Assembly: GCF_014651955.1 (NCBI RefSeq)
Contig: NZ_BMXW01000026.1
Coordinates: forward strand, 429 to 42,962
Direction of reading: 5' to 3'
Source: Shewanella fodinae
GTDB taxonomy: Bacteria > Pseudomonadota > Gammaproteobacteria > Enterobacterales > Shewanellaceae
DNA length: 42,534 nt
Each line of letters opens with the position of its first letter. Positions within the stretch are counted from its first letter, which is position 1. This document shows, in pieces, positions 1 to 7,950 of the stretch. A model generated the notes under the pieces. The model was not told where the DNA came from and made no database searches. It was given only the letters and a program-made list of their open reading frames with translations. Position numbers and translations under genes: made by a program.

Positions 1-212
1 GAATATACGAATGTAACATGCGCTTGGTGGCGCCCAATCGATATTCCCAATACCTCTGCAATCCAAACTCGGCATTAACGTTTATTTTTGCAACATTGGT
101 GCAAACCAATCATTTTGCCGCCGTTGTGGCAAAAAGCCGCTATTGCTAGCAGATTTAACCTGTGCCATATAAAACTGCTGGCGCTTTTACATGATTAAAT
201 GTAACAATACGG

Positions 213-227
213 ATTAGAAAAACTAAT
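213..227 (+). promoter_or_regulatory. LysR-type operator in front of gcvA
   Basis: A perfect 15-bp inverted repeat, ATTAG-N5-CTAAT, ends 22 bases before the gcvA start codon. It has the T-N11-A form of LysR-family operators, and CTAAT is the core recognised by E. coli GcvA. E. coli gcvA represses itself, so this is probably the autoregulatory site; that role is inferred. Confidence 0.55.
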
Positions 228-249
228 TATAAAATTGGAATGGATGCTC

Positions 250-1161
250 ATGTCTAAGCGACTTCCTCCGCTCAATGCGGTAAAAGCGTTTGAAGCGGCT
301 GCTCGCCACCTCAGTTTTACCCGAGCCGCAGAAGAGCTGTTTGTGACACAAGCGGCGGTTAGTCATCAGATCAAAGCGCTGGAAGACTTTCTCGGCTTGA
401 AACTTTTTCGGCGTAAGAACCGCTCGTTGCTGCTGACCGAAGAGGGGCAGAGTTATTTTCTTGAAATAAAAGATATTTTTGGACAGCTAGCCGATGCAAC
501 TGACCGGCTACTGGCCCGTAGTGCCATCGGTTCACTTACCGTTAGCATGCCTCCTAGTTTCGCTATTCAGTGGCTGGTGCCGCGTTTAGCCAAATTCAGC
601 GAGAAGAATCCTGACATTGATGTGCGTATCAAAGCGGTTGATAGTTCTACCGACTCGCTGTCGGATGATGTTGATGTCGCTATTTATTACGGCCAAGGTA
701 ACTGGCCTGGTTTGCGGGCCGATAAGCTGCGTAATGAAGTATTAATTCCTGTGTGTTCACCTCTATTGTTGAAAGGTCCCAAGCCGCTGGAAAAACCGGC
801 TGATCTCAAGTTTCATACCTTGCTGCATGATATGAGCCGTCATGACTGGCAGGCATGGTTTCGCCAATGCGGTGTCACCGATATCAATGTTAATCAGGGG
901 CCGATATTCAGTCATTCCTCGTTAGTGTTGCAAGCGGCGGCTCACGGTCAAGGGGTGGCGCTGGGATATAGCGTACTAGCGCGCCCTGATATTCTCGCTG
1001 GACGGCTGGTTTGTCCGTTTCAGGAAGTCCTCGTCAGCAAAGATGCCTATTATCTGGTGTGTCAGCAAAAACATGCGGAGTTAGGCAAGATTGTGGCCTT
1101 CCGCGAATGGATGCTGGACATGTTTGCTGAGGAATCCCGTAGTGAGTTGTTACCCGGATAA
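250..1161 (+). CDS. gcvA: Glycine cleavage system transcriptional regulator GcvA
   Basis: A LysR-family DNA-binding regulator of 303 residues. In E. coli, GcvA activates or represses the glycine cleavage operon according to glycine and purine levels and represses its own gene. The N-terminal helix-turn-helix (about residues 5-65, containing FTRAAEELFVTQAAVSHQIK) is almost identical to E. coli GcvA. The substrate-binding half follows at about residues 90-295 and keeps family stretches such as DVDVAIYYG and NWPGLR. I chose ATG 250 because it gives the conserved start MSKRLPPLNA. Upstream in-frame TTG 235 and ATG 244 would add residues absent from the family. An ATTAG-N5-CTAAT operator lies just upstream. 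The hydrolase gene downstream overlaps its 3' end by 20 bases. The glycine cleavage genes themselves are not in the window. Confidence 0.95.
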   Translation: MSKRLPPLNAVKAFEAAARHLSFTRAAEELFVTQAAVSHQIKALEDFLGLKLFRRKNRSLLLTEEGQSYFLEIKDIFGQLADATDRLLARSAIGSLTVSMPPSFAIQWLVPRLAKFSEKNPDIDVRIKAVDSSTDSLSDDVDVAIYYGQGNWPGLRADKLRNEVLIPVCSPLLLKGPKPLEKPADLKFHTLLHDMSRHDWQAWFRQCGVTDINVNQGPIFSHSSLVLQAAAHGQGVALGYSVLARPDILAGRLVCPFQEVLVSKDAYYLVCQQKHAELGKIVAFREWMLDMFAEESRSELLPG

Positions 1162-1792
1162 CTGGTGCGTTGATAAAAGCCGCATTGCGAGTAACACCTT
1201 GGTGTTGTTTGCCCATGGTGCCGGTGCCAACATGCAGCATGCGTTCATGGCGACCATTGCCCAAGGGATGGCTGTTGGCGGCGTTGATGTTGTGCGTTTT
1301 AACTTTCCTTATATGCAACAACGGCAACTGCATGGTACTCGCCGTCCGCCGAATCGCGCGCCAGAATTGCTAGCAGATTTTCAGCAACAACTGCAACTGG
1401 CAATCGAACTATTGCAACCTGCTCACATCATACTGATGGGAAAGTCGATGGGCGGCCGCATCGCTACCATGCTGGCTGCAGATATTTTGCCCGAAATCGT
1501 CCGTGGTATTGTCTGTCTTGGCTACCCGTTTCTACCCAAAGGAAAGACTGCGCCGCGATTGGCCGCATTACAGGCTTGTCGTTTGCCAGTGATGATTTAC
1601 CAAGGTGAACGCGACAGCTTTGGTGATCGGCGGCAACTGCAACAGTGGTCTCTCCCGGCATCGGTGCAACTGCAATGGGTTAGCGATGGCGACCACAGTT
1701 TTCAGCCAAGGAAAAGTGCTAGCGTGACGCTTGAAGAAAATTTTACTTCAGTGATCAGTAGATCACTGTCATATATCAGGAGTTTGGTATGA
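1142..1792 (+). CDS. Small alpha/beta hydrolase (dienelactone hydrolase / KANL3-Tex30 type)
   Basis: A cytoplasmic alpha/beta-hydrolase of 216 residues with no signal peptide. The strand and oxyanion region FAHGAGANM is near the N-terminus. The nucleophile elbow is GKSMGG, a G-x-S-x-G motif. An acid appears in YQGERDSFGD and the catalytic histidine in DGDHSF near the C-terminus, so the triad looks complete. Substrate is unknown. I chose GTG 1142 because GAGGA at 1129-1133 lies 8 bases upstream; an in-frame TTG at 1091 would bury the start deep inside gcvA. The gene overlaps the end of gcvA by 20 bases, and its TGA overlaps the ATG of the DUF423 gene (ATGA at 1789). Translational coupling of all three is therefore likely. 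The family call is firm; the exact function is not. Confidence 0.8.
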   Translation: MSCYPDNWCVDKSRIASNTLVLFAHGAGANMQHAFMATIAQGMAVGGVDVVRFNFPYMQQRQLHGTRRPPNRAPELLADFQQQLQLAIELLQPAHIILMGKSMGGRIATMLAADILPEIVRGIVCLGYPFLPKGKTAPRLAALQACRLPVMIYQGERDSFGDRRQLQQWSLPASVQLQWVSDGDHSFQPRKSASVTLEENFTSVISRSLSYIRSLV

Positions 1793-2172
1793 AAAAAGGC
1801 CTGTTTATGTTAGCCGCTATCAGTGGTTTTCTAGCTGTGGCACTGGGGGCTTTTGCCGCACACGGCTTGAAAGCGGTCACTACCCCAGAATTGATAAAAA
1901 TTTTTGACGTGGGGGTTGAGTATCAGTTTTACCATACCTTTGCGCTCATTGCCGTAGCGTTGGCCGGGCATTGGGTTAAATCCCCTTTGCTGAACTGGGC
2001 GGCGTGGCTGTTTATCGCTGGTATCATTCTGTTCTCCGGTTCGCTTTATTTGTACGCCTTTTCCGGCGTGAAGATGCTGGGGATGATCACGCCGTTTGGT
2101 GGTTTCTGTTTCTTACTTGGGTGGGCTCTGTTGGCCTCCTCTATGTGGCGTCATCGTACCGACGATCTGTAA
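1789..2172 (+). CDS. DUF423 inner-membrane protein (YgdD-like)
   Basis: A 127-residue hydrophobic protein with about four transmembrane helices (near residues 5-25, 45-65, 70-88 and 95-115). The N-terminal stretch with GAFAAHGLK and the central [10 protein letters not shown] are typical of DUF423. The biochemical role of the family is unknown. E. coli ygdD also lies between gcvA and rlmM, so the neighbourhood is conserved. Its ATG overlaps the stop of the hydrolase gene, and rlmM begins 56 bases downstream, so the four genes probably share a transcript. Confidence 0.9.
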   Translation: MKKGLFMLAAISGFLAVALGAFAAHGLKAVTTPELIKIFDVGVEYQFYHTFALIAVALAGHWVKSPLLNWAAWLFIAGIILFSGSLYLYAFSGVKMLGMITPFGGFCFLLGWALLASSMWRHRTDDL

Positions 2173-2228
2173 CGCCAAGTTCTGGTATACTTGGCGCCTT
2201 TGCTGAAAGGCTGGTTACAGGATTATCA

Positions 2229-3311
2229 ATGAACAATCTGTTTTTGTTCTGTCGTGCGGGTTATGAGAAAGAGTGTGCTGCAGAAATTCAGGATCGCGCT
2301 GCTGAGGTAGGCGTGGCAGGTTTTGTAAAAGCAGCGGCAAATGATGCCTATGTAGTATTCCAGTGTTTTACCGAAGGTGATGCCGATCGATTGGCGCGTG
2401 AACTGCCGCTAGATACCTTGATTTTTGCCCGGCAGATGTTTGTTTGCAGCGAGCTGTTAAGTGATTTACCCGTTGATGATCGGGTTACACCGCTGATTAA
2501 TGCCTTGTCTTCTCTGGAAAACGGCGGCGAGCTGCGGGTCGAAACCCCCGATACCAATGAAGCCAAGGAATTGCTAACCTTTTGCCGCAAATTTACGGTG
2601 CCGTTGCGGGCTGCACTGAAGCAGCATGGGGTGTTACTGGCGAATGAGAATGCGCGGCGTCCTATTGTGCATGTGTGCTTTCTGGGCGGTACTAAAGCCT
2701 ATGCCGGTTATTCTTACAGTAACAACAACTCACCATTTTTTATGGGCATTCCGCGGCTGAAGTTTCCATCAGCAGCTCCGAGTCGCTCCACCCTTAAGCT
2801 GGATGAAGCCTTTAATCACTTTATCGCGCCACACGAACAGGAAACTCGCTTACACAGTGGCATGAATGCGGTAGATCTGGGGGCTTGTCCCGGCGGTTGG
2901 ACATATCAACTCGTACGCCGTGGCATGTTCGTGGCGGCGGTAGACAATGGCCCAATGGCCGATAGCTTGATGCAAAGCGGACAGGTGACGCATTATCGGG
3001 AAGATGGGTTTCGCTTTGAACCTAAGCGCAAAAATATTTACTGGTTGGTGTGCGATATGGTGGAAAAACCATCCCGAGTTGCCGAATTGATAGAGCAATG
3101 GGCCATCAATGGCTGGTTTCATGAAGCTATTTTCAACCTGAAATTGCCCATGAAAAGCCGCTATAAAGAAGTGACCACCATTCTTAGGCGGATGGCGGAT
3201 GTCCTGCAGCAGAATGGTTTGCACCAATTTCAGTTACGTTGTAAACACCTTTACCATGATCGCGATGAAGTGACGGTACATCTGTGTTTACGTCCAGGCA
3301 GCCATCTTTGA
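2229..3311 (+). CDS. rlmM: 23S rRNA 2'-O-ribose C2498 methyltransferase RlmM
   Basis: A SAM-dependent methyltransferase that modifies the ribose of C2498 in 23S rRNA. It has 360 residues; E. coli RlmM has 366. A THUMP-like N-terminal half is followed by a Rossmann methyltransferase domain. The SAM motif [18 protein letters not shown] lies near residues 215-235, and later family blocks [10 protein letters not shown] and NLKLPMK are present. I chose ATG 2229 because it yields the family start [17 protein letters not shown]; the frame stays open upstream but that part overlaps DUF423. It converges on the minus-strand gene ending at 3331, with an inverted repeat across the junction. Confidence 0.96.
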   Translation: MNNLFLFCRAGYEKECAAEIQDRAAEVGVAGFVKAAANDAYVVFQCFTEGDADRLARELPLDTLIFARQMFVCSELLSDLPVDDRVTPLINALSSLENGGELRVETPDTNEAKELLTFCRKFTVPLRAALKQHGVLLANENARRPIVHVCFLGGTKAYAGYSYSNNNSPFFMGIPRLKFPSAAPSRSTLKLDEAFNHFIAPHEQETRLHSGMNAVDLGACPGGWTYQLVRRGMFVAAVDNGPMADSLMQSGQVTHYREDGFRFEPKRKNIYWLVCDMVEKPSRVAELIEQWAINGWFHEAIFNLKLPMKSRYKEVTTILRRMADVLQQNGLHQFQLRCKHLYHDRDEVTVHLCLRPGSHL

Positions 3312-3315
3312 GATT

Positions 3316-3358
3316 TCTGCAGCAGGCGGGCTAACGGTAATGCCACTCCTGCTGCAGA
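3316..3358. terminator. Inverted repeat at the convergent ends of rlmM and the 3.3-3.7 kb gene
   Basis: A perfect 11-bp inverted repeat, TCTGCAGCAGG at 3316-3326 and CCTGCTGCAGA at 3348-3358, encloses a 21-base loop. It starts 4 bases after the rlmM stop and reaches into the last codons of the opposing gene. There is no T-run on either side, so it is not a standard intrinsic terminator. It may act as a shared 3'-end hairpin. Confidence 0.4.
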
Positions 3359-3684
3359 TACTCTAGCTGGTTGGCCGGTGCTAGATTCTTGAGTACGGCC
3401 TGTGGCAACGGATATTGCTGGCAGATCCATTCCAGATTGCAATCGACAAACCCTAGAAATTCGCGGGTGACCATCAACGCATAGACAGCTTCTGTGAGTT
3501 GCTGGATATGCCACTCCTCGATATGACGGCGGAATTGACTGGTTTTATCCGCCTCGTAAGCCTCTAACGCTGCTTTTAAACGGCGACCTGCTTTGCCCAG
3601 TGCGGTTGATTGCTCCTTGGCAATTTCCTTTTCAAGCACCGTTTGTTTGCTGCCTCTAAGATTGGCAAGACTGGCTTTAAACAC
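3331..3684 (-). CDS. Conserved hypothetical protein, possibly DUF6665-like
   Basis: A soluble, mostly helical protein of 117 residues with no signal peptide or membrane segment. I do not recognise a function. The block EIAKEQSTALGKAGRRLKAA near residues 15-35 resembles what I recall of the DUF6665 family, but this is from memory and tentative. Two starts are possible. GTG 3684 has a strong Shine-Dalgarno (GGAGG, 5-base spacer) and is my choice. ATG 3699 would add five residues but has no clear ribosome-binding site. The gene stands alone between the icd terminator and the convergent rlmM. Nothing in the context points to a role. Confidence 0.65.
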   Translation of the reverse strand: MFKASLANLRGSKQTVLEKEIAKEQSTALGKAGRRLKAALEAYEADKTSQFRRHIEEWHIQQLTEAVYALMVTREFLGFVDCNLEWICQQYPLPQAVLKNLAPANQLEYLQQEWHYR

Positions 3685-3770
3685 GTTGCCCTCCAGCATT
3701 GATATCTGCTGTATTTATCTTGAGCGTCTATGCCTGCGAGATCAAGTTGCTGGCGATATTCCATAAAAAA

Positions 3771-3795
3771 GGGACCTGTGATGGTCCCTTCTTAA
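3771..3795 (-). terminator. Intrinsic terminator of icd
   Basis: Read on the minus strand, GGGACC-ATCACA-GGTCCC is followed by TTTTTT, about 20 bases after the stop of the isocitrate dehydrogenase gene. It is a textbook rho-independent terminator. Confidence 0.85.
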
Positions 3796-3809
3796 ATGTT
3801 GTTTGAGTC

Positions 3810-4817
3810 TTACAGGCGATCCAGCACCGCTTGAGTAAAGTCGGTGGTGCCGTGGCTACCGCCTAAATCGTGAGTAGTTCGGTCACCTTCGGCAATCACT
3901 GCGGCAACGGCATTGCGGATTTTGGCGGCTTTATCTGACATTCCCAAATATTCTAACATCTGCACCGATGCTAGGATGACTGAGGTTGGGTTTGCCAGAT
4001 TCTTACCAGCAATATCTGGGGCACTCCCGTGTACCGCTTCAAAAATAGCCGCATTTTTACCAATATTGGCACCAGGAGCCATCCCTAATCCACCCACCAA
4101 GCCTGCACACAGGTCCGACAGAATGTCACCAAACAGGTTGGTGGTGACAATGACATCGAAGTTTTCTGGATTCATCACCAGCTTCATGCAGGTGGCATCC
4201 ACAATCATCTCTTCCGTGATGATATCTGGATAACGCTGGCTGACTTCACGGGCGGTTTTTAAAAACAGGCCAGATGTGGATTTCATGATATTGGCTTTAT
4301 GCACAATCGTCACTTTTTTGCGGCCTTCTTTACGCGCCAATTCATAAGCAAAAGTGGTGATCTGTTCAGCGCCTTGACGGGTAATAATACTGGTCGCTTC
4401 GGCGGTGCTGCCATCTTCAGAGACTTTCTGGCCGTAACCGGAGTACATCCCTTCGGTATTTTCACGCACGGTAATGATATCGATATTCTGATAACGCGCC
4501 TTTGTGCCTTTGAATGAAAGGACGGGACGCACATTAGCATAGAGGCTGAATTTCTTACGCAGGGTGACATTGATGGAGGTGAAACCTTCGCCGACAGGTG
4601 TGGTTAACGGGCCTTTGAGGGTGATGCGGTTTTTTTCGATAAGATCTAAAGTTCGCTGTGGTAACAACTCACCTTGTTTTTCCAGTGCCGTTAAACCTGC
4701 ATCGGCAAATTCATATTCAAAATCACATCCCGCTTTATCTAAAATCTGTAGTGCTGATTCAATAATACTTGGACCGATCCCGTCGCCGGGGATCACGGTA
4801 ATGGTTCTTTTTGACAT
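3810..4817 (-). CDS. Isocitrate dehydrogenase, NAD-dependent type
   Basis: Oxidative decarboxylation of isocitrate to 2-oxoglutarate in the TCA cycle. The 335-residue protein belongs to the isocitrate/isopropylmalate dehydrogenase family and resembles the mitochondrial NAD-IDH alpha subunit more than E. coli Icd (416 residues). Visible motifs are TVIPGDGIGP at the N-terminus, the substrate loop with INVTLRKKFSLYANVRP, ENTEGMYSG, NLFGDILSDL (metal-binding aspartates) and HGSAPDIAGKNLANP (cofactor site). NAD preference is inferred from family resemblance. I chose ATG 4817 because AAGGA sits 6 bases upstream; GTG 4832 lacks such a site. It is monocistronic with its own terminator. An isopropylmalate or tartrate dehydrogenase is a less likely alternative, since no leu genes are nearby. 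Confidence 0.88.
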   Translation of the reverse strand: MSKRTITVIPGDGIGPSIIESALQILDKAGCDFEYEFADAGLTALEKQGELLPQRTLDLIEKNRITLKGPLTTPVGEGFTSINVTLRKKFSLYANVRPVLSFKGTKARYQNIDIITVRENTEGMYSGYGQKVSEDGSTAEATSIITRQGAEQITTFAYELARKEGRKKVTIVHKANIMKSTSGLFLKTAREVSQRYPDIITEEMIVDATCMKLVMNPENFDVIVTTNLFGDILSDLCAGLVGGLGMAPGANIGKNAAIFEAVHGSAPDIAGKNLANPTSVILASVQMLEYLGMSDKAAKIRNAVAAVIAEGDRTTHDLGGSHGTTDFTQAVLDRL

Positions 4818-4856
4818 GGAGAATCCTTCCACGGGTTAGCATTTAGGCGAATAAAC

Positions 4857-4877
4857 AACCGTGTGGTGAACACGGTT
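4857..4877. promoter_or_regulatory. Inverted repeat upstream of icd, possible operator
   Basis: AACCGTG-N7-CACGGTT is a perfect 7-bp dyad located 39 bases upstream of the isocitrate dehydrogenase start codon, in the region shared with the divergent peptidase gene. The position suits an operator or leader hairpin. The protein that might bind it is unknown. Confidence 0.35.
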
Positions 4878-5050
4878 AGTGTCAGAAAATTATGTGATAT
4901 AGATCTCCTTTATTCTAAACACTTTTAAACACTTTTCACAGGAAATTAGTGAGCAAACCTAGGCCTTTTTATGTAGGCTAAACATTACAAAATTTTCACA
5001 AGGCGATATCTCATGAGTGGACACCATTGAGACCTGTTGCCATTTCAAGA

Positions 5051-7888
5051 ATGAGGATTACCTTGAAATTTTCGACTTTTGCTTCGTTGCTGCTGGTAGC
5101 AATGCTGCCGGGAGCCCTACAGGCGCAACCCCAAAAGACACTTTCGCTGGAAAATATTATGCATTTCCAGTCGATTACTGAACAAGTGCTAGACCCGCAG
5201 GGCCAGATTTTGGCCTACAGTACGGCGCCTGATCGTGGTGATAGTCAGGGCTTTGTAAAACGTCTGAGTGACGGGCAGCAGTTTAGCGCTGCTGGTGGCT
5301 CAGATCCTATCATCAGTCATGATGGTCGCTTCACCCTGTTTACTGTCAAGCCAGCATTGCTTGCTGTGGAAAAATCCACCGCCAAAGCGCGTAAGAAGCT
5401 GAAGTCTGGTGTGTTGCTACTGGATAATCAAACTGGCGCAGTGCAGCACTTTGAGCGGGTAAAAGCGCAGGTGTTTTCTGAGGACGGCAAGTTTCTGGCA
5501 TTGTGGTTTGATAAAGACGAGGCTCAAGACGATAAGGCCGACCAACATAGTGACGACAATGCGGCGGAAACTGCCAGCACAAAAGTCAGCAAGAAAACGG
5601 CGAAGGAAGACGCTGGCAGTCCGTTTACAGTCGTGAATCTGACCACTGGCAAGTCGCAGCATTTTGCAGATATTACCGATTGGACATTCTCATATGACAG
5701 TCGTTACCTGACGTTGGCACAGAATGACACTGCCAATGAGTTGCATAAATTAATATTGCTGCGATTGGACAGTTTCAAACAGGCGGAGCTAGTCGACAAC
5801 AAATCTGAGCAGGTTGGCGCAGTGGCACTTAGCCGTGACGCCTCGCATTTGGCATACACCGCCGGAAATGCGGCGATAGTGGCCGCTGAGCGCCCGTACC
5901 GTTTAGCGCTTTATAGTCTGGAAACCGGAAAATTTTCAGCAATTCAGAATGCTGAAAAAAGCGCCGATGGCTGGTGGTTGAATCACTACAGTAAACTGAA
6001 TTTCTCAGCGGATGGTCAGCGGTTGTTTTTCGGACGAGTGCCGCAGATCAGCCAGCAGTTTCATGTGCCTAAGGTAACTCAGGAAGCGGATCTTTACAGT
6101 GAGCAGGTCATTACGGGGCAGCGTGGCTTGAATATATGGCATGGTGATGATCCGCTGATTAAGCCCAATGAAATCAAACAATACGCTAAAGAGCAGCAGC
6201 GGACATATCTGGCGGTGTTGCACTTATCATCGGGCAGTGTGGTGCAGTTAGCTGATACTCAGGTGCCGGATGTGCAACTGACGGAGCATAAGCGTTTCTT
6301 GCTCGCGAGCTCAGACATTCCCTATCGCAAAATGATTACCTGGGCCGGTTTCTTCCGAGATTTCTATCTGGTGGATATCAATACCGGCCATAAGACCCAG
6401 GTACTGGCGCAACAGCCGAGCGACAGTGAGCCGACTTATTCGCCCTCCGGTAAATATCTGGCGTGGTATCAGCGTGGGCAAATTTATCTGTATGACATTG
6501 CCGATGGCCGGAAATCACTGTTGAGTGGCAATATTAAAACGCCGTTTGCGAATGAAGATCATGACTATCCTTCGGCGGCCCCCGGTTACGGTTTCGGCCC
6601 TTGGTTGGCCGATGACTCGGCGATTTTGGTGTATGACAAATATGATATCTGGCAATTTGATACCACCAGCCACCACGGCTTCATGTTGACGGCCGGGGAG
6701 GGGCGCAAGCAGCGACGGAGTTTTCGCATTGAAGCACTGGCACAGCCTGATGCCGCATTCTTACCCACGGTAACAGATGGTGAGTCAGTGTTGTTGCAAG
6801 GATACAGTGAGCGGACAAAAGCCGACGCTTTTTACCGGGCAGAAATCGGTAAGGCCGGTGTAAAAGTACTATTGGACGCGCCAGTAAAGCTTGAGGTATT
6901 AGCGCGAGCTAATAATACGAATACCTTCGTTTTCAGCCAACAGCGTTATGATTTGTACCCCGATCTTTATACGGCGGAAGTGCTGCATCCCGAGCGTGCT
7001 AAACAACAGACCACACTGGATAAGCAACGGCAACAACTGCCTTGGGGTAAGGCGGAACTGGTGCATTGGCGAGATGGTGATGGCCGGGAGATGGACGGCG
7101 TGGTGATAAAACCACCCCATTATCAGCCTGGCAAACGCTATCCGGTGCTGGTTTATTACTATCGTTTTATGAGTGACCGACTGTTTGCATTCCCGGATAT
7201 GAAGATCAATCACCGCCCCAATTTTGCTTGGTATGCGGCAGATGATTACGTGATATTTCTGCCGGATATCCGTTTTGAGGTGGGTTATCCCGGTATTAGC
7301 TCGGTAAAAGCATTGACTGCAGGAGTACAAAAGCTGATTGAACTGGGCATTGCTGATCCTGATGCTATCGGTTTACAAGGGCATTCCTGGAGCGGTTACC
7401 AGACAGCATTTGATATTACCCAGACCAATATCTTTAAAGCTGCCGTTGCCGGGGCACCGGTGAGCAACATGACCAGTGCTTACAGTGGTATCCGTCTGGG
7501 GACTGGGTTGGCGCGTCAGTTCCAGTATGAAACTGGGCAAAGCCGTATCGGCGAGAGTCTGATGCAGGCTCCACAAAAGTATATCGAAAATTCGCCGGTA
7601 TTTTACGTTGAACGTATTCATACGCCGTTGCTGATCATGTTTGGTGATCGTGACGATGCGGTACCGTGGGAGCAGGGCATTGAACTCTATATGGCGATGC
7701 GGCGAGCTGGTAAGGATGTGATTATGTTGCAATATGAGGACGAGCCACATCATCTGAAAAAGTATCCCAATAAGCTGGATTACACGATCAGAATGAAACA
7801 GTTCTTTGATCACTACTTAAAAGGCCGTCAAGCACCGCCGTGGATGATCTCTGGAGAAGCTTACCGCGAGCCAGCATCAGAAGATTAA
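5051..7888 (+). CDS. Secreted S9-family peptidase (prolyl oligopeptidase / dipeptidyl peptidase type)
   Basis: A 945-residue exported serine peptidase. A signal peptide ends near GALQAQ (about residue 27). A beta-propeller-like region spans roughly 40-670, and an alpha/beta-hydrolase catalytic domain covers about 680-930. The triad is visible: S779 in GHSWSG, D868 in FGDRDDAVPW and H900 in DEPHHLKK. Such enzymes cleave short peptides, often after proline, in the periplasm. A charged Lys/Asp/Ala-rich stretch near residues 155-190 looks like a disordered insertion in the propeller. The start is uncertain. ATG 5051 is used here. TTG 5063 has a better ribosome-binding site (TGAGGA, 5-base spacer) and would give a cleaner signal peptide, MKFSTFASLLLVAML. 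It is transcribed alone, divergent from icd, and ends in a clear terminator. Confidence 0.9.
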   Translation: MRITLKFSTFASLLLVAMLPGALQAQPQKTLSLENIMHFQSITEQVLDPQGQILAYSTAPDRGDSQGFVKRLSDGQQFSAAGGSDPIISHDGRFTLFTVKPALLAVEKSTAKARKKLKSGVLLLDNQTGAVQHFERVKAQVFSEDGKFLALWFDKDEAQDDKADQHSDDNAAETASTKVSKKTAKEDAGSPFTVVNLTTGKSQHFADITDWTFSYDSRYLTLAQNDTANELHKLILLRLDSFKQAELVDNKSEQVGAVALSRDASHLAYTAGNAAIVAAERPYRLALYSLETGKFSAIQNAEKSADGWWLNHYSKLNFSADGQRLFFGRVPQISQQFHVPKVTQEADLYSEQVITGQRGLNIWHGDDPLIKPNEIKQYAKEQQRTYLAVLHLSSGSVVQLADTQVPDVQLTEHKRFLLASSDIPYRKMITWAGFFRDFYLVDINTGHKTQVLAQQPSDSEPTYSPSGKYLAWYQRGQIYLYDIADGRKSLLSGNIKTPFANEDHDYPSAAPGYGFGPWLADDSAILVYDKYDIWQFDTTSHHGFMLTAGEGRKQRRSFRIEALAQPDAAFLPTVTDGESVLLQGYSERTKADAFYRAEIGKAGVKVLLDAPVKLEVLARANNTNTFVFSQQRYDLYPDLYTAEVLHPERAKQQTTLDKQRQQLPWGKAELVHWRDGDGREMDGVVIKPPHYQPGKRYPVLVYYYRFMSDRLFAFPDMKINHRPNFAWYAADDYVIFLPDIRFEVGYPGISSVKALTAGVQKLIELGIADPDAIGLQGHSWSGYQTAFDITQTNIFKAAVAGAPVSNMTSAYSGIRLGTGLARQFQYETGQSRIGESLMQAPQKYIENSPVFYVERIHTPLLIMFGDRDDAVPWEQGIELYMAMRRAGKDVIMLQYEDEPHHLKKYPNKLDYTIRMKQFFDHYLKGRQAPPWMISGEAYREPASED

Positions 7889-7900
7889 GGTGAGATGAGT

Positions 7901-7925
7901 AAAGGGGCGCGATTGGCCCCTTTTT
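7901..7925 (+). terminator. Intrinsic terminator of the S9 peptidase gene
   Basis: AAAGGGGC-N7-GCCCCTTT followed by further Ts forms an 8-bp stem with a U-tract, 12 bases after the stop codon. It also lies between two convergent genes. Confidence 0.85.
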
Positions 7926-7950
7926 GCTGGTTTGGCTATAACGCGTAAGA

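Noticed and set aside
93..105. NtrC-type site in TGCAACATTGGTGCA
   Set aside because: The consensus needs TGCACC-N5-GGTGCA (17 bases). This dyad is shorter, one arm is mismatched, and no sigma-54 promoter follows.
1..249. Possible GcvB small RNA divergent from gcvA, as in E. coli
   Set aside because: I looked for the GU-rich R1 segment and a terminator on the minus strand and found neither. The region holds dyads but nothing like GcvB.
3576..3764. A 62-codon minus frame overlapping the start of the 3.3-3.7 kb gene
   Set aside because: It is out of frame with the better-supported gene, lacks a ribosome-binding site and has a shadow-like composition.
6899..7813. Two frames of about 145 codons antisense to the S9 peptidase
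   Set aside because: They lie opposite the conserved catalytic domain and have no family features.
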